From DAOMFM01 sp035429825 (GTDB lineage: Bacteria; Acidobacteriota; Blastocatellia; UBA7656; JADIYM01): a stretch of DNA of 9,355 bases. Position 1 is the stretch's first letter. Each line of letters starts with the position of its first letter. The stretch is taken from assembly GCA_044224215.1 (NCBI GenBank), contig JBGAKX010000157.1, positions 1 through 9,355 on the forward strand, in the 5' to 3' direction. Below, piece after piece: positions 1 to 6,915 of this stretch. The position numbers and the translations under genes were made by a program. The notes under the pieces were generated by a model. The model worked only from the letters and a program-made list of their open reading frames with translations, was not told where the DNA came from and ran no database searches.

Positions 1-2
1 AT

Positions 3-1739
3 CGCCACGTCGCCGGCGGACGAGCCGAACAGCCTGCGGTCATCTATGACAGCCCCGTGACCGGCGTGAAACGATCGCTCACGTACCGAGAACTGCGTGA
101 CAAGGTCGCCCGATGCGCGGGCGTCCTGCGATCGCTCGGGGTGGAGAAGGGCGACCGGGTCGTCATCTACATGCCGATGACGCCCGAAACGCTCGTCGCG
201 ATGTACGCGTGCGCGCGCATCGGGGCCGTCCATTCGGTCGTGTTTGGAGGGTTCGCGTCGCACGAGCTCGCCGTGCGCATCGACGACGCCACGCCACGGG
301 TCGTCGTGTCCGCGTCGTGCGGCATCGAGGTCACGCGTGTCGTTCCATACAAGCCGCTGCTCGATCGCGCGCTCGAGATGGCCGAGCACAAGCCGCGGCA
401 CTGCCTCGTCCTGCAACGCGACGTCGAACGGTGCTCGCTCGTGCCGGGGCGCGACGTCGACTGGCGCGAAGCAATGGCAACTGCCGAGCCGGTTGACTGT
501 GTCCCCATCGAGGCGACCGACCCGCTCTACATCCTCTACACGTCGGGAACGACCGGCAGACCGAAGGGCGTCGTGCGCGACACAGGCGGCCACGCGGTCG
601 CGCTCGCCTGGTCGATGGCGAACGTCTACGGCGCCGAGCCGGGCGAAGTGTTCTGGGCGGCATCGGACTTCGGGTGGGCCGTCGGGCATTCGTACATCGT
701 CTACGGACCGCTGCTGCACGGATGCACCACCGTCGTCCACGAGGGGAAACCCGTGGGCACGCCGGACGCGGGCGAATTCTGGCGCGTCATCGCGGAGTAC
801 AACGTCCGGACGCTGTTCACTGCGCCGACCGCCTTTCGCGCGATCAAGAAGGAAGATCCGTCGGGCGACTTCTACAGACGCTACGACACGTCGTGTTTGC
901 GAAACCTGTTTCTCGCCGGCGAGCGTCTCGACCCCGACACGTACCACTGGGCCCGCAACCTGCTCGAACGGCCCGTGATCGACCACTGGTGGCAGACCGA
1001 AACCGGCTGGCCCGTCGCGGCCAACTGCATGGGTCTCGATCCGTTGCCGTTCAAGCCGGGATCGCCGGGGCGGCCCGTTCCGGGATACCGCGTCGAGGTG
1101 CTCGACGACGAGGGCCGCGCCGTTCCCGCCGAGAAGGACGGAGCGGTCGCCATCCGGCTTCCGTTGCCGCCGGGCACACTGCCGACGCTGTGGAACGACG
1201 ACGAACGGTTCGTCGAGACCTACCTGTCGAAGTTTCCCGGCTACTACGTGACCGGTGACGGCGGGTACATCGACGAGGACGGCTATGTCTTCATCATGGG
1301 TCGCATCGACGACGTCATCATCGTGTCGGGACACAACCTGTCGACCGGCAGCATGGAGGAGGCGATCGCCGGCCACCCGGACGTCGCCGAGTGCGCCGTG
1401 TTCGGCGTGAGGGATCCGCTCAAGACACAGCTGCCGGTCGGGCTCGTCGTGCTCAAGAGCGGCGTCGCGCGGGATCATTCGCAGATCGTCGCGGAGTTGA
1501 TCGCCGTCGTGCGTGACCAGGTCGGGCCGGTCGCAAATTTCAAGACGGTCGGCATCGTCGCGCGGCTGCCAAAGACGCGGTCCGGCAAGGTGCTGCGCGC
1601 GACGATGCGCAGGATCGCCGACTCGGAGCCGTACCAGATGCCGCCGACCATCGACGACCCGGCGGTGCTTGACGAGATCACGGCGGAGCTCCGAAGGCTC
1701 GGCTACGCGCGCGAGTCGCCGTCGCAGATCGGGGAGTGA
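3..1739 (+). CDS. Propionyl/acetyl-CoA synthetase family acyl-CoA ligase, 5' end outside window
   Basis: This gene encodes an AMP-forming short-chain acyl-CoA synthetase, most like propionyl-CoA synthetase (PrpE/ACSS3 group), which converts a short carboxylate, ATP and CoA to acyl-CoA, AMP and PPi in the cytoplasm. The frame is open from base 3. The codons before a GTG at 57 already encode the family's N-terminal motif (RHVAGGRAEQPAVIYDSPVTG), so that GTG is internal and the true start lies upstream. Visible motifs are the ATP-binding loop YTSGTTGRPKG (537-569), WWQTETGWP (987-1013), the hinge region TGDGGYIDEDGY (about 1251-1286) and PKTRSGK near the C-terminus. The lysine of that last motif, at 1587-1589, is the catalytic and acetylation-target residue in characterised relatives. 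About 578 residues are visible of an expected roughly 630. One oddity is GHN where the family usually has GHR (Asn codon 1335-1337). Propionate preference is inferred from overall similarity, and acetate remains possible. Confidence 0.93.
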   Translation, partial: RHVAGGRAEQPAVIYDSPVTGVKRSLTYRELRDKVARCAGVLRSLGVEKGDRVVIYMPMTPETLVAMYACARIGAVHSVVFGGFASHELAVRIDDATPRVVVSASCGIEVTRVVPYKPLLDRALEMAEHKPRHCLVLQRDVERCSLVPGRDVDWREAMATAEPVDCVPIEATDPLYILYTSGTTGRPKGVVRDTGGHAVALAWSMANVYGAEPGEVFWAASDFGWAVGHSYIVYGPLLHGCTTVVHEGKPVGTPDAGEFWRVIAEYNVRTLFTAPTAFRAIKKEDPSGDFYRRYDTSCLRNLFLAGERLDPDTYHWARNLLERPVIDHWWQTETGWPVAANCMGLDPLPFKPGSPGRPVPGYRVEVLDDEGRAVPAEKDGAVAIRLPLPPGTLPTLWNDDERFVETYLSKFPGYYVTGDGGYIDEDGYVFIMGRIDDVIIVSGHNLSTGSMEEAIAGHPDVAECAVFGVRDPLKTQLPVGLVVLKSGVARDHSQIVAELIAVVRDQVGPVANFKTVGIVARLPKTRSGKVLRATMRRIADSEPYQMPPTIDDPAVLDEITAELRRLGYARESPSQIGE

Positions 1740-1750
1740 TTCTGCCGCCG

Positions 1751-1780
1751 TTGGCGCAGCACGCCTCCTGCCCGTACACT
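1751..1780 (+). promoter_or_regulatory. Candidate promoter for the NHL-repeat gene
   Basis: TTGGCG (1751-1756) and TACACT (1775-1780) are separated by 18 bp and resemble sigma-70 -35 and -10 boxes. Transcription would start near 1787 and give a leader of about 36 nt that contains the GGGGAG ribosome-binding site at 1810-1815. The box sits in an 83 bp gap with no clear terminator after the synthetase, so read-through from upstream is also possible. This is a pattern call only. Confidence 0.4.
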
Positions 1781-1822
1781 GGCGATGAGGTCTGACGCCG
1801 TCCGATTGCGGGGAGATACGCC

Positions 1823-4147
1823 ATGCGCGTGGGTCGATGGAGCTTACTGCTCGCGGTACTTTTGATCACGGTCGAGGGACTGCCAAGTCAACGCTCGGCT
1901 GCGGCAGCGAGCGCTGTTCCCGCCGGCGCGCCGGTGATCTTTTCCGCGAGCCCGGCGGTCGCGAGGATCGAGGGCGGGGAACTGGTGACGGTCATGGGAG
2001 TGAATTTCACATCCGGAATGACCGTCACGCTTGGTGACGCGGTGGTCGACGACTTAACGGTTCTTGACTCGGGTCACCTGACGTTTCGCGTGCCGCGACA
2101 GAAGGCCCCGGGCCGCCGCACGCTCACAATCCGCAATGTGGCCGGGTTCGACCAAGCGCCGTTTCGAATCGCTCCGACACCGCTTGAGGAGCTGCCACCG
2201 TGCGGGATCACGACGGTCGCGGGCGGACTGCGCGACGCCGGCGATCGCAGCGGACGCGATTCCGGACGCATCGTGATTTCGCCGTACCGCCTAGCGATCG
2301 ATCCACAGCGCAACGTCTTTGTCGCCGACCGCGCGAACCACCGCATCCGTCGTATCGACGGCTCGGGAGGCAGGGTGTGGACGGTCGCCGGGTGCGGCCG
2401 GAAGGGCTCGGACAGCGACGGTGTGCCTGCCGTCATCGCGGCGCTCGACGCTCCGCAGGGCGTCGCGGTTGACGGCGCCGGAAACTTGTTCTTCACCGAC
2501 ACCGGCAACAACCGCGTCCGGCGTGTCGACTTCGTGACGGGCGCGCTCACCACCGTAGCGGGCACCGGCGCCGCGGGATTTGGCGGGGACGGCGGTCCCG
2601 GAGTCGAGGCCGTGCTGAACGCGCCGGACGACGTGGCGACGGATTCGGCGGGCAACGTGTACTTCTCGGATGCCTTGAATTACAGAGTTCGCCGCGTCGA
2701 CGCCGCGACGGGCGTGATCACGACGGTTGCCGGCGGCGATGCGTGCGGCGAGGGAAACGGCGATGGAGGTCCCGCGACCGAGGCGTGTCTTTACCCGTCG
2801 GGAATCGACATCGACGCGACCGGGAACCTGTTCGTGTGCGACCAGCTTCGCAGCCAGGTCCGGCGCGTCGACCGCGCGACAGGGTTGATCTCGACGGTGG
2901 CCGGTTCGGGCGCAGGGGGGATTGGTGACTATGTGGACGGGCCCGCACTCGAGATCGTGCTCGACGCACCATTCGACGTGGACGTCGCCGCCGACGGTTC
3001 CATTTACGTGACCGACGGCAGACCGACCGACTTTGATTACATCGGCGAGGGCTACATCAGGCGCATCGACCCCGTCACCAGCTGGATGTCGATTGTCTTC
3101 TATCAGCAGGGGTATGTCAGCGGGATCGCGCTCGACGATGCCTCGAACCTCTACCTTGTCGACACGGAATCGTCGGCGGTGCGTGTCATCAGCGCATCGT
3201 CGGGGCTGCTCTCCGATTACGTAGCGAATGAATCGTACCGGTCGTACGCGCCGGGGTACGGAGCGCCCGCGACCGAATGCAGCTTTGCAAGTATTCAGGA
3301 CGTCGATGTCGATCCTCAGGGCAATCTCTTTGTGCTCGAGGGCGGGTTCTTTACAACCTATATGGTCAACCGGGTCGACGGGGTGACCGGCGCGACGGCG
3401 CGGGTTCGATTCGTTCCGGACGGCGAGTATTCAAGCGATGGCATTGCGTTGTCCGCTGGAAGCAACGGCCGCGTCTACGTTGGCGAGGCGCATTTCTTCC
3501 AGCCCGGCGATGTGCGCCGTGCGACGTTTGACGCTCTGGGCTCGAAGGTGGTGGTCGGCGGCGGCTCTCGGCCCGCCGAGCCGGGCCGCAAGGGGTCAAA
3601 GGTCGTCATCGGCGGAGTCTACGACGTTGCGATCAATCGCGACGGGATGCTCGCGATCGCAGCGGCAACCGAGACGCTGCTCACATTCGACACGCGAACC
3701 GGGCGCATCGCTGACGTCAGCCCCCTGTTTGCGCTGCACGTGGCGTTCGACGAGTCGAACCGGCTGTATCTCTCGGGCGGGCGCACGGTGGATCGTGTAC
3801 GGCATGGGCAGGCAATTCGCATCGCCGGCACGGGCGTCGACAGTTTCAGCGGCGACGGTGGCCCTGCGACGGCCGCCGGTTTCGAGTTCATCGCGGGCAT
3901 TGGATTCGATCGCGACGGGAATCTGTTCATTCTGACCGGCAATCGCGTCCGTCGCGTCGACCGGGCGACTGGAATCGTCACGACCATCGCCGGCGCAGCT
4001 GAGTCCGGCTACACAGGTGACGGCGGCCCGGCTGCTGATGCACGTCTCGACGAGCCGTCAAGCCTCGCCGTCGACGCGAGCGGGAACATCTACATCGGCA
4101 GCTACGATGGAACGGTTCGCGCCATCCGATCAGGCCGCGCGCCATAA
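1823..4147 (+). CDS. Exported IPT/TIG and NHL-repeat propeller protein
   Basis: This is a 774-residue exported protein of unknown specific role. The N-terminus has a basic start and a hydrophobic stretch (about residues 6-20, SLLLAVLLITVEGL) followed by Ala-rich sequence, which reads as a Sec signal peptide with cleavage near residues 25-35. Residues 36-118 form an IPT/TIG Ig-like domain (PVIFSASPAVARIEGGELV onward). NHL-type propeller repeats follow, marked by (T/S)TVAG strings near residues 130, 187, 244, 301 and 358. This is a period of about 57 residues, with GDGGP loops and GN(L/V)(F/Y) strands in each unit. Residues 362-660 are much more diverged, and recognisable repeats resume near 665 and 720. 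No C-terminal anchor or sorting domain is visible. ATG 1823 is supported by GGGGAG seven bases upstream and by the signal peptide. Such proteins are commonly cell-surface or periplasmic binding scaffolds; an enzymatic role cannot be shown. Confidence 0.9.
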   Translation: MRVGRWSLLLAVLLITVEGLPSQRSAAAASAVPAGAPVIFSASPAVARIEGGELVTVMGVNFTSGMTVTLGDAVVDDLTVLDSGHLTFRVPRQKAPGRRTLTIRNVAGFDQAPFRIAPTPLEELPPCGITTVAGGLRDAGDRSGRDSGRIVISPYRLAIDPQRNVFVADRANHRIRRIDGSGGRVWTVAGCGRKGSDSDGVPAVIAALDAPQGVAVDGAGNLFFTDTGNNRVRRVDFVTGALTTVAGTGAAGFGGDGGPGVEAVLNAPDDVATDSAGNVYFSDALNYRVRRVDAATGVITTVAGGDACGEGNGDGGPATEACLYPSGIDIDATGNLFVCDQLRSQVRRVDRATGLISTVAGSGAGGIGDYVDGPALEIVLDAPFDVDVAADGSIYVTDGRPTDFDYIGEGYIRRIDPVTSWMSIVFYQQGYVSGIALDDASNLYLVDTESSAVRVISASSGLLSDYVANESYRSYAPGYGAPATECSFASIQDVDVDPQGNLFVLEGGFFTTYMVNRVDGVTGATARVRFVPDGEYSSDGIALSAGSNGRVYVGEAHFFQPGDVRRATFDALGSKVVVGGGSRPAEPGRKGSKVVIGGVYDVAINRDGMLAIAAATETLLTFDTRTGRIADVSPLFALHVAFDESNRLYLSGGRTVDRVRHGQAIRIAGTGVDSFSGDGGPATAAGFEFIAGIGFDRDGNLFILTGNRVRRVDRATGIVTTIAGAAESGYTGDGGPAADARLDEPSSLAVDASGNIYIGSYDGTVRAIRSGRAP

Positions 4148-4165
4148 CGCGACCGGTCGATCTTC

Positions 4166-4594
4166 ATGATGGACTCGTCCTCGGTCGCCGGCTGGCTCGC
4201 GAACCTCGTCCTCGTCGCGCACTTCTGCTTTGTCGCATTCGTCGTTCTCGGCGGGCTGCTCGTGATCGCGTACCCGAGACTGGCGTTCGCCCACGTCCCC
4301 GCCGTCGTCTGGGGCGTGCTGATCGAATTCGCCGGTTGGATCTGCCCACTGACGCCGCTCGAGAACGCGCTGCGACGGCGTGCAGGCGAATCGGGTTACG
4401 AAGGCGACTTCATCGCGCACTACGTCACGGCGCTCATCTACCCCGTCGGATTGACCCGCGCCACACAGATTGTGCTCGGAAGCCTCGCGCTCGCGTTCAA
4501 CGCGGCGGTCTACGTCGTGGCGTGGCGCCGGCTGCGCCGCTCCGCTGTGGCCCCTACGGACACTTCGGCAGCTTCGTCCACGCGCCGTCCTTGA
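4166..4594 (+). CDS. DUF2784 family small membrane protein
   Basis: This is a 142-residue integral membrane protein that matches the DUF2784 family, whose function is unknown. Hydrophobic segments lie at about residues 9-35, 42-62 and 98-119, with a possible fourth around 83-95. The conserved features I associate with the family are present: an early FV.LGG segment, WICPLTPLEN (about residues 58-67), and GYEGDFIAHY followed by IYP. The C-terminus is basic and then low-complexity (Ser/Thr/Ala/Arg). Start ATG 4166 is immediately followed by a second ATG at 4169, and neither has a clear Shine-Dalgarno. The gene starts only 18 bp after the NHL gene stop, so it may be co-transcribed with it and translated by re-initiation. 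Its last 41 bp overlap the end of the convergent kelch gene. That overlap encodes the non-conserved tail, which suggests the reading frame ran on into its neighbour. Confidence 0.85.
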   Translation: MMDSSSVAGWLANLVLVAHFCFVAFVVLGGLLVIAYPRLAFAHVPAVVWGVLIEFAGWICPLTPLENALRRRAGESGYEGDFIAHYVTALIYPVGLTRATQIVLGSLALAFNAAVYVVAWRRLRRSAVAPTDTSAASSTRRP

Positions 4595-5588
4595 ACTCCC
4601 ACATGTCGCGCACCGCCCTGTTCCCGGCCTTGTCGCCGCCAAAAAGCACCGCGCTGCCACGGTCCTGGTCGTATGCGATGCCGTGCAGGTACCGTGCCGA
4701 CGGTCCGCGTCCGGTGAATCCCAACCACGACTCGCCATTCCACATGTACGTGCCCTTTGCGGGATTGCCGTTCTCGGATCCGCCGTAGAAGATCACCGGC
4801 CCGTCGGTGCCGATCGACGTCAGCACGCGCCCGGCGAGCAGCAGCGGCCCCGTCTCGCTGACCCGCGTCCACGTCGCGCCGTCCCACGTCCACGTGTCGC
4901 GCAACATCGGCCCCCGGTCCTGCAGCCCGCCGAAAAGCAGAACGACCTTGTTCCTCTCGTCATAGCCCATCGCGTGCACGCCCCGTGGCGAAGGACCCGC
5001 AACATCCAATTTCGTCCACTGAGCGCCGTCCCACTGCCACGTGTCGCCGACATGATGGTTGGCCACAGGATCGTAGCCGCCGAACAGGATCACCTTGCCG
5101 CGCTCGCGGTCGTAGGCCGCCGCGGTGTGAGGGAGGATCCCGGGACACGACTCCGAGACGCGCGTCCACGCCGCACCGTCCCATTCCCACGTGTCGTTGA
5201 AGAAGGTCGGAAAGTTCTGACCGCCGCACAGCACCGTCCTCTGGCGGCCGGCGTCGTACACCATCACCGCGTCGAGACGCGGCGGAGGCCCGTCCTCGGC
5301 CAACAGGCGCCATCCAGCCGCGTCCCACGCCCATAGCTGGTTGTTCGGATTGGGTCCGTTGCCCACCCCGCCGAACAGCAGCAACACGTGGCGCGCCTCG
5401 TCGTAGACCATCGAGTGGTTCCCGCGCGCGCTCGGCCGCGGACAGCCCGCCCGTGCGTCGGAACCGCGAGGCGCCGCGCATGTCGTCTTTACAAGACCCC
5501 CGCAACAGATGCAGATCGTGGCGAGCGCGAGAACGACCGAGTACCGCGTCGCTACAAAAGCCAGGACGCCGCATATTCGTGGATTCAT
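4554..5588 (-). CDS. Exported kelch-like six-repeat propeller protein
   Basis: This is a 344-residue exported protein with six kelch-like repeats and no assigned biochemical role. Residues 15-33 are hydrophobic (YSVVLALATICICCGGLV) and act as a signal peptide or anchor. Signal peptidase cleavage near TTCAA (35-39) is plausible. Cysteines at 26, 28 and 29 do not form a standard lipobox. The repeats start at about residues 54, 102, 152, 200, 247 and 296. Each has a VYD/AYD turn, a strand ending in (L/F)FGG or CGG, then a (D)TW.WDG..W strand, as in galactose-oxidase-type kelch propellers. Repeat 5 is the most diverged (YGG, YMWNGESW). Start ATG 5586-5588 is supported by AGAGGA eight bases upstream on this strand. 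A TTGACG-like -35 lies on the same strand near 5643-5648, without a good -10. It is divergent from the hemolysin III gene and converges, with overlap, on the DUF2784 gene. Confidence 0.85.
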   Translation of the reverse strand: MNPRICGVLAFVATRYSVVLALATICICCGGLVKTTCAAPRGSDARAGCPRPSARGNHSMVYDEARHVLLLFGGVGNGPNPNNQLWAWDAAGWRLLAEDGPPPRLDAVMVYDAGRQRTVLCGGQNFPTFFNDTWEWDGAAWTRVSESCPGILPHTAAAYDRERGKVILFGGYDPVANHHVGDTWQWDGAQWTKLDVAGPSPRGVHAMGYDERNKVVLLFGGLQDRGPMLRDTWTWDGATWTRVSETGPLLLAGRVLTSIGTDGPVIFYGGSENGNPAKGTYMWNGESWLGFTGRGPSARYLHGIAYDQDRGSAVLFGGDKAGNRAVRDMWEFKDGAWTKLPKCP

Positions 5589-5673
5589 GGCGTGATCCTC
5601 TCGGGGGGCGCGAGGTTGGGCTCACATCTTACCCGAACGGCTGACCGTCAACTGTAAACGAGGCGTAAATTCA

Positions 5674-5696
5674 GGGCGCAGGACATTGGGCGCAGG
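5674..5696 (+). repeat. Direct repeat GGGCGCAGG x2 at the promoter
   Basis: GGGCGCAGG occurs at 5674-5682 and again at 5688-5696, a 14 bp period. The copies lie directly upstream of the TACAAT box, where a -35 element would be expected but none is seen. The pair could be a binding site for a regulator of the hemolysin III gene, or a chance result of GC-rich sequence. Confidence 0.35.
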
Positions 5697-5697
5697 G

Positions 5698-5703
5698 TAC
5701 AAT
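5698..5703 (+). promoter_or_regulatory. Candidate -10 box (TACAAT), leaderless promoter
   Basis: TACAAT matches five of six positions of the sigma-70 -10 consensus and ends seven bases before ATG 5711, so transcription would begin at or next to the start codon. The AAGGG that touches the ATG has no spacer and cannot act as a normal Shine-Dalgarno. No good -35 is seen 16-18 bp upstream. Confidence 0.5.
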
Positions 5704-5710
5704 CCAAGGG

Positions 5711-6355
5711 ATGACCGCGGAAGTGAAACGGCTCCAGACGCCCGGCGAAGACCTCGCCAATTCGATCAGTCACGGCCTCGGCGTCGTGAGCATCGTCGTC
5801 GGCACGCCGTTCCTCGTGCTCGCGGCCTACCACAAGGGCGGGGCGTGGTCGATCGTCGGCTCGAGCATCTTTGCCGCGGCCGTCGCAATGCTCTACCTGG
5901 CCTCGACGCTCTACCACGGCCTTCCGGAAGGGAACGCAAAACGCATCTTCCGCATGATCGACCACGGCGCGATATTCCTCCTGATCGCCGGGACGTACAC
6001 GCCGTTTACTCTGGGCGTGCTGCGAGGGCCGTGGGGCTGGACGCTGTTCGGCATCATCTGGGGTCTCGCCGCCGTCGGGCTCTTCACCGTCGCCCACCCG
6101 AGGACAAGGCACCACAGGCTCACGGTCGCACTCTACCTGGCGATGGGATGGATGATCGTCATCGCGCTGCGACCGCTGATCGCCGCGGTCCCGTTGCCGG
6201 GAATCCTGCTGCTGGTCGCCGGCGGGCTCGCCTACACGGGCGGCGTGATCTTCTACGCGACGGACCGGCTGCGGTACTTCCACCTCGTGTGGCACGTGTT
6301 CGTGCTCGCCGGAACCACGCTGCATTTCTTCGCCGTGCTGAACTACTCGGCCTGA
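5711..6355 (+). CDS. Hemolysin III / PAQR family membrane protein
   Basis: This is a 214-residue inner-membrane protein of the hemolysin III (YqfA/TIGR01065) branch of the PAQR superfamily, with about seven hydrophobic segments. The superfamily's metal-site motifs are all visible: SxxxH (Ser65-His69, STLYH), Asp84-His85 in RMIDHG, and HxxxH (His191-His195, HLVWH). GTYTPFTLG at 94-102 is also typical, as are Glu13 and SHG at 20-22. These histidines hold zinc in characterised adiponectin receptors, and a hydrolase activity is proposed for the superfamily. The role of bacterial members is poorly known and includes membrane-lipid homeostasis, so the hemolysin name should not be read as a toxin. 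Length is normal for the family. ATG 5711 puts the conserved N-terminal ED..NS.SHG motif in place and sits seven bases after a -10-like box, which suggests a leaderless mRNA. It is transcribed alone and ends in a strong terminator. Confidence 0.93.
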   Translation: MTAEVKRLQTPGEDLANSISHGLGVVSIVVGTPFLVLAAYHKGGAWSIVGSSIFAAAVAMLYLASTLYHGLPEGNAKRIFRMIDHGAIFLLIAGTYTPFTLGVLRGPWGWTLFGIIWGLAAVGLFTVAHPRTRHHRLTVALYLAMGWMIVIALRPLIAAVPLPGILLLVAGGLAYTGGVIFYATDRLRYFHLVWHVFVLAGTTLHFFAVLNYSA

Positions 6356-6382
6356 CGCGATACGCCGGCGTTCGAAACGAAT

Positions 6383-6419
6383 CCGGGCCGCGCGGTGTGC
6401 GCGCGGCCCGGGTGTTTTT
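6383..6419 (+). terminator. Rho-independent terminator after the hemolysin III gene
   Basis: A perfect 11 bp GC-only stem (6383-6393 with 6401-6411) and a 7-base loop are followed after three bases by five Ts (6415-6419). It lies 27 bp past the stop codon. The opposite strand lacks a comparable T-run, so the terminator mainly serves the + strand gene. Confidence 0.9.
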
Positions 6420-6427
6420 CGGCCGAA

Positions 6428-6442
6428 GTCCCGTTGCGGGAC
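6428..6442 (-). other. Short hairpin downstream of the small exported gene
   Basis: GTCCCG (6428-6433) and CGGGAC (6437-6442) form a 6 bp stem with a 3-base loop, 8 bp beyond the stop of the - strand gene at 6450. A 10 bp palindrome, TTCGGCCGAA (6418-6427), follows directly. There is no T-run after the hairpin on the - strand, so it may stabilise the 3' end or act as a weak terminator; this is uncertain. Confidence 0.35.
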
Positions 6443-6449
6443 GTGATCT

Positions 6450-6731
6450 CTAGCGGATGCCGCGGTACTGCATGCCGACCATCAGGTGCTCGAAGTCCAC
6501 GGTGGTTCCGCGCGAACTGAGCGGCGCGATGGCGACCTGCGCGCCCTTGGGAATCGCGACGCGGAACGTGCGGCCTTCGTCGCGGACGGTGAGCGTGTGT
6601 GCGGCACGGTCAATCGAGACGATCGAGCCCGTCGGAGCCTGGACGCTGGCGCCAAACGCCGAGCCTGCCGAAATGGCGGTAGTGGCTGCGATGGCGGTCG
6701 AGAGAATCGCGTTTCGAAGTGTGCTGGTCAT
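6450..6731 (-). CDS. Small exported protein, DUF5666-like beta fold
   Basis: This is a 93-residue secreted or periplasmic protein of unknown function. Residues 1-27 are a signal peptide (basic start, Ala/Thr/Ile-rich core, SAFGA cleavage region). The mature part of about 65 residues carries GSIVSIDRAAHTLTVRD, then FRVAIPKGAQV, then VDFEHLMVGMQYRGIR. This alternation of beta-strands with a late glycine-containing L.VGM turn is typical of small DUF5666/OB-like domains. I offer that as a fold resemblance rather than a family assignment. There is no cysteine and no obvious metal motif. The frame is open upstream to a possible start at 7007, but ATG 6729-6731 is chosen. It has a strong GAGGAGGAG ribosome-binding site six bases upstream and gives a clean signal peptide, while the longer version adds Arg-rich sequence that reads as non-coding and overlaps the aspartokinase gene. 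It faces the hemolysin III gene and is divergent from lysC. Confidence 0.8.
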   Translation of the reverse strand: MTSTLRNAILSTAIAATTAISAGSAFGASVQAPTGSIVSIDRAAHTLTVRDEGRTFRVAIPKGAQVAIAPLSSRGTTVDFEHLMVGMQYRGIR

Positions 6732-6834
6732 GGTGTCTCCTCCTCGGTGCGCTGAGCGCTTTTTAATGGCAAGTCGCTCACTCGGTCGCGATCGTCTTGC
6801 ACCTCGTCGTACGCCACCCCCCGGTTGGGAGTTG

Positions 6835-6861
6835 TGAAGGTTCCCTGAAGTCTCTCTGAAG
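6835..6861. promoter_or_regulatory. Three TGAAG direct repeats at 11 bp spacing, putative operator
   Basis: TGAAG occurs at 6835-6839, 6846-6850 and 6857-6861, with exactly 11 bp from start to start. The last two are CTGAAG. Tandem 6-base half-sites on an 11 bp period are the usual architecture for OmpR/PhoB-family response regulators, which bind head to tail. The array lies between the divergent small exported gene (about 104 bp upstream of its start) and lysC (about 70 bp upstream of its start). Which gene it controls cannot be told from sequence alone. Confidence 0.45.
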
Positions 6862-6915
6862 CCTGCGCAACGCCGCCGCCCGGCGCGAACCGTCCCGGAT
6901 TCGGCGTCGATCGGG

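Noticed and set aside
57..59. GTG as the start of the acyl-CoA synthetase
   Set aside because: The codons from base 3 encode conserved family sequence (RHVAGGRAEQPAVIYD), so the gene starts upstream of the window.
244..978. Long overlapping + strand frame inside the synthetase gene
   Set aside because: Its product is Arg/Ser-rich with no motif. High-GC coding DNA produces such open shadow frames.
1785..1865. Possible 26-codon leader peptide just after the TACACT box
   Set aside because: It overlaps the NHL gene start, has no ribosome-binding site and no attenuation-like content; it is probably chance.
2074..2655. 193-codon antisense frame within the NHL gene
   Set aside because: It is a Pro/Ser/Arg-rich shadow of the repeats with no ribosome-binding site or recognisable fold.
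4150..4159. 10 bp palindrome CGACCGGTCG between the NHL and DUF2784 genes
   Set aside because: It is too short and GC-rich to distinguish from chance, has no T-run, and is a single copy.
4470..5336. 288-codon + strand frame opposite the kelch gene
   Set aside because: It is an Arg/Pro-rich shadow. The - strand frame has a signal peptide, ribosome-binding site and six kelch repeats.
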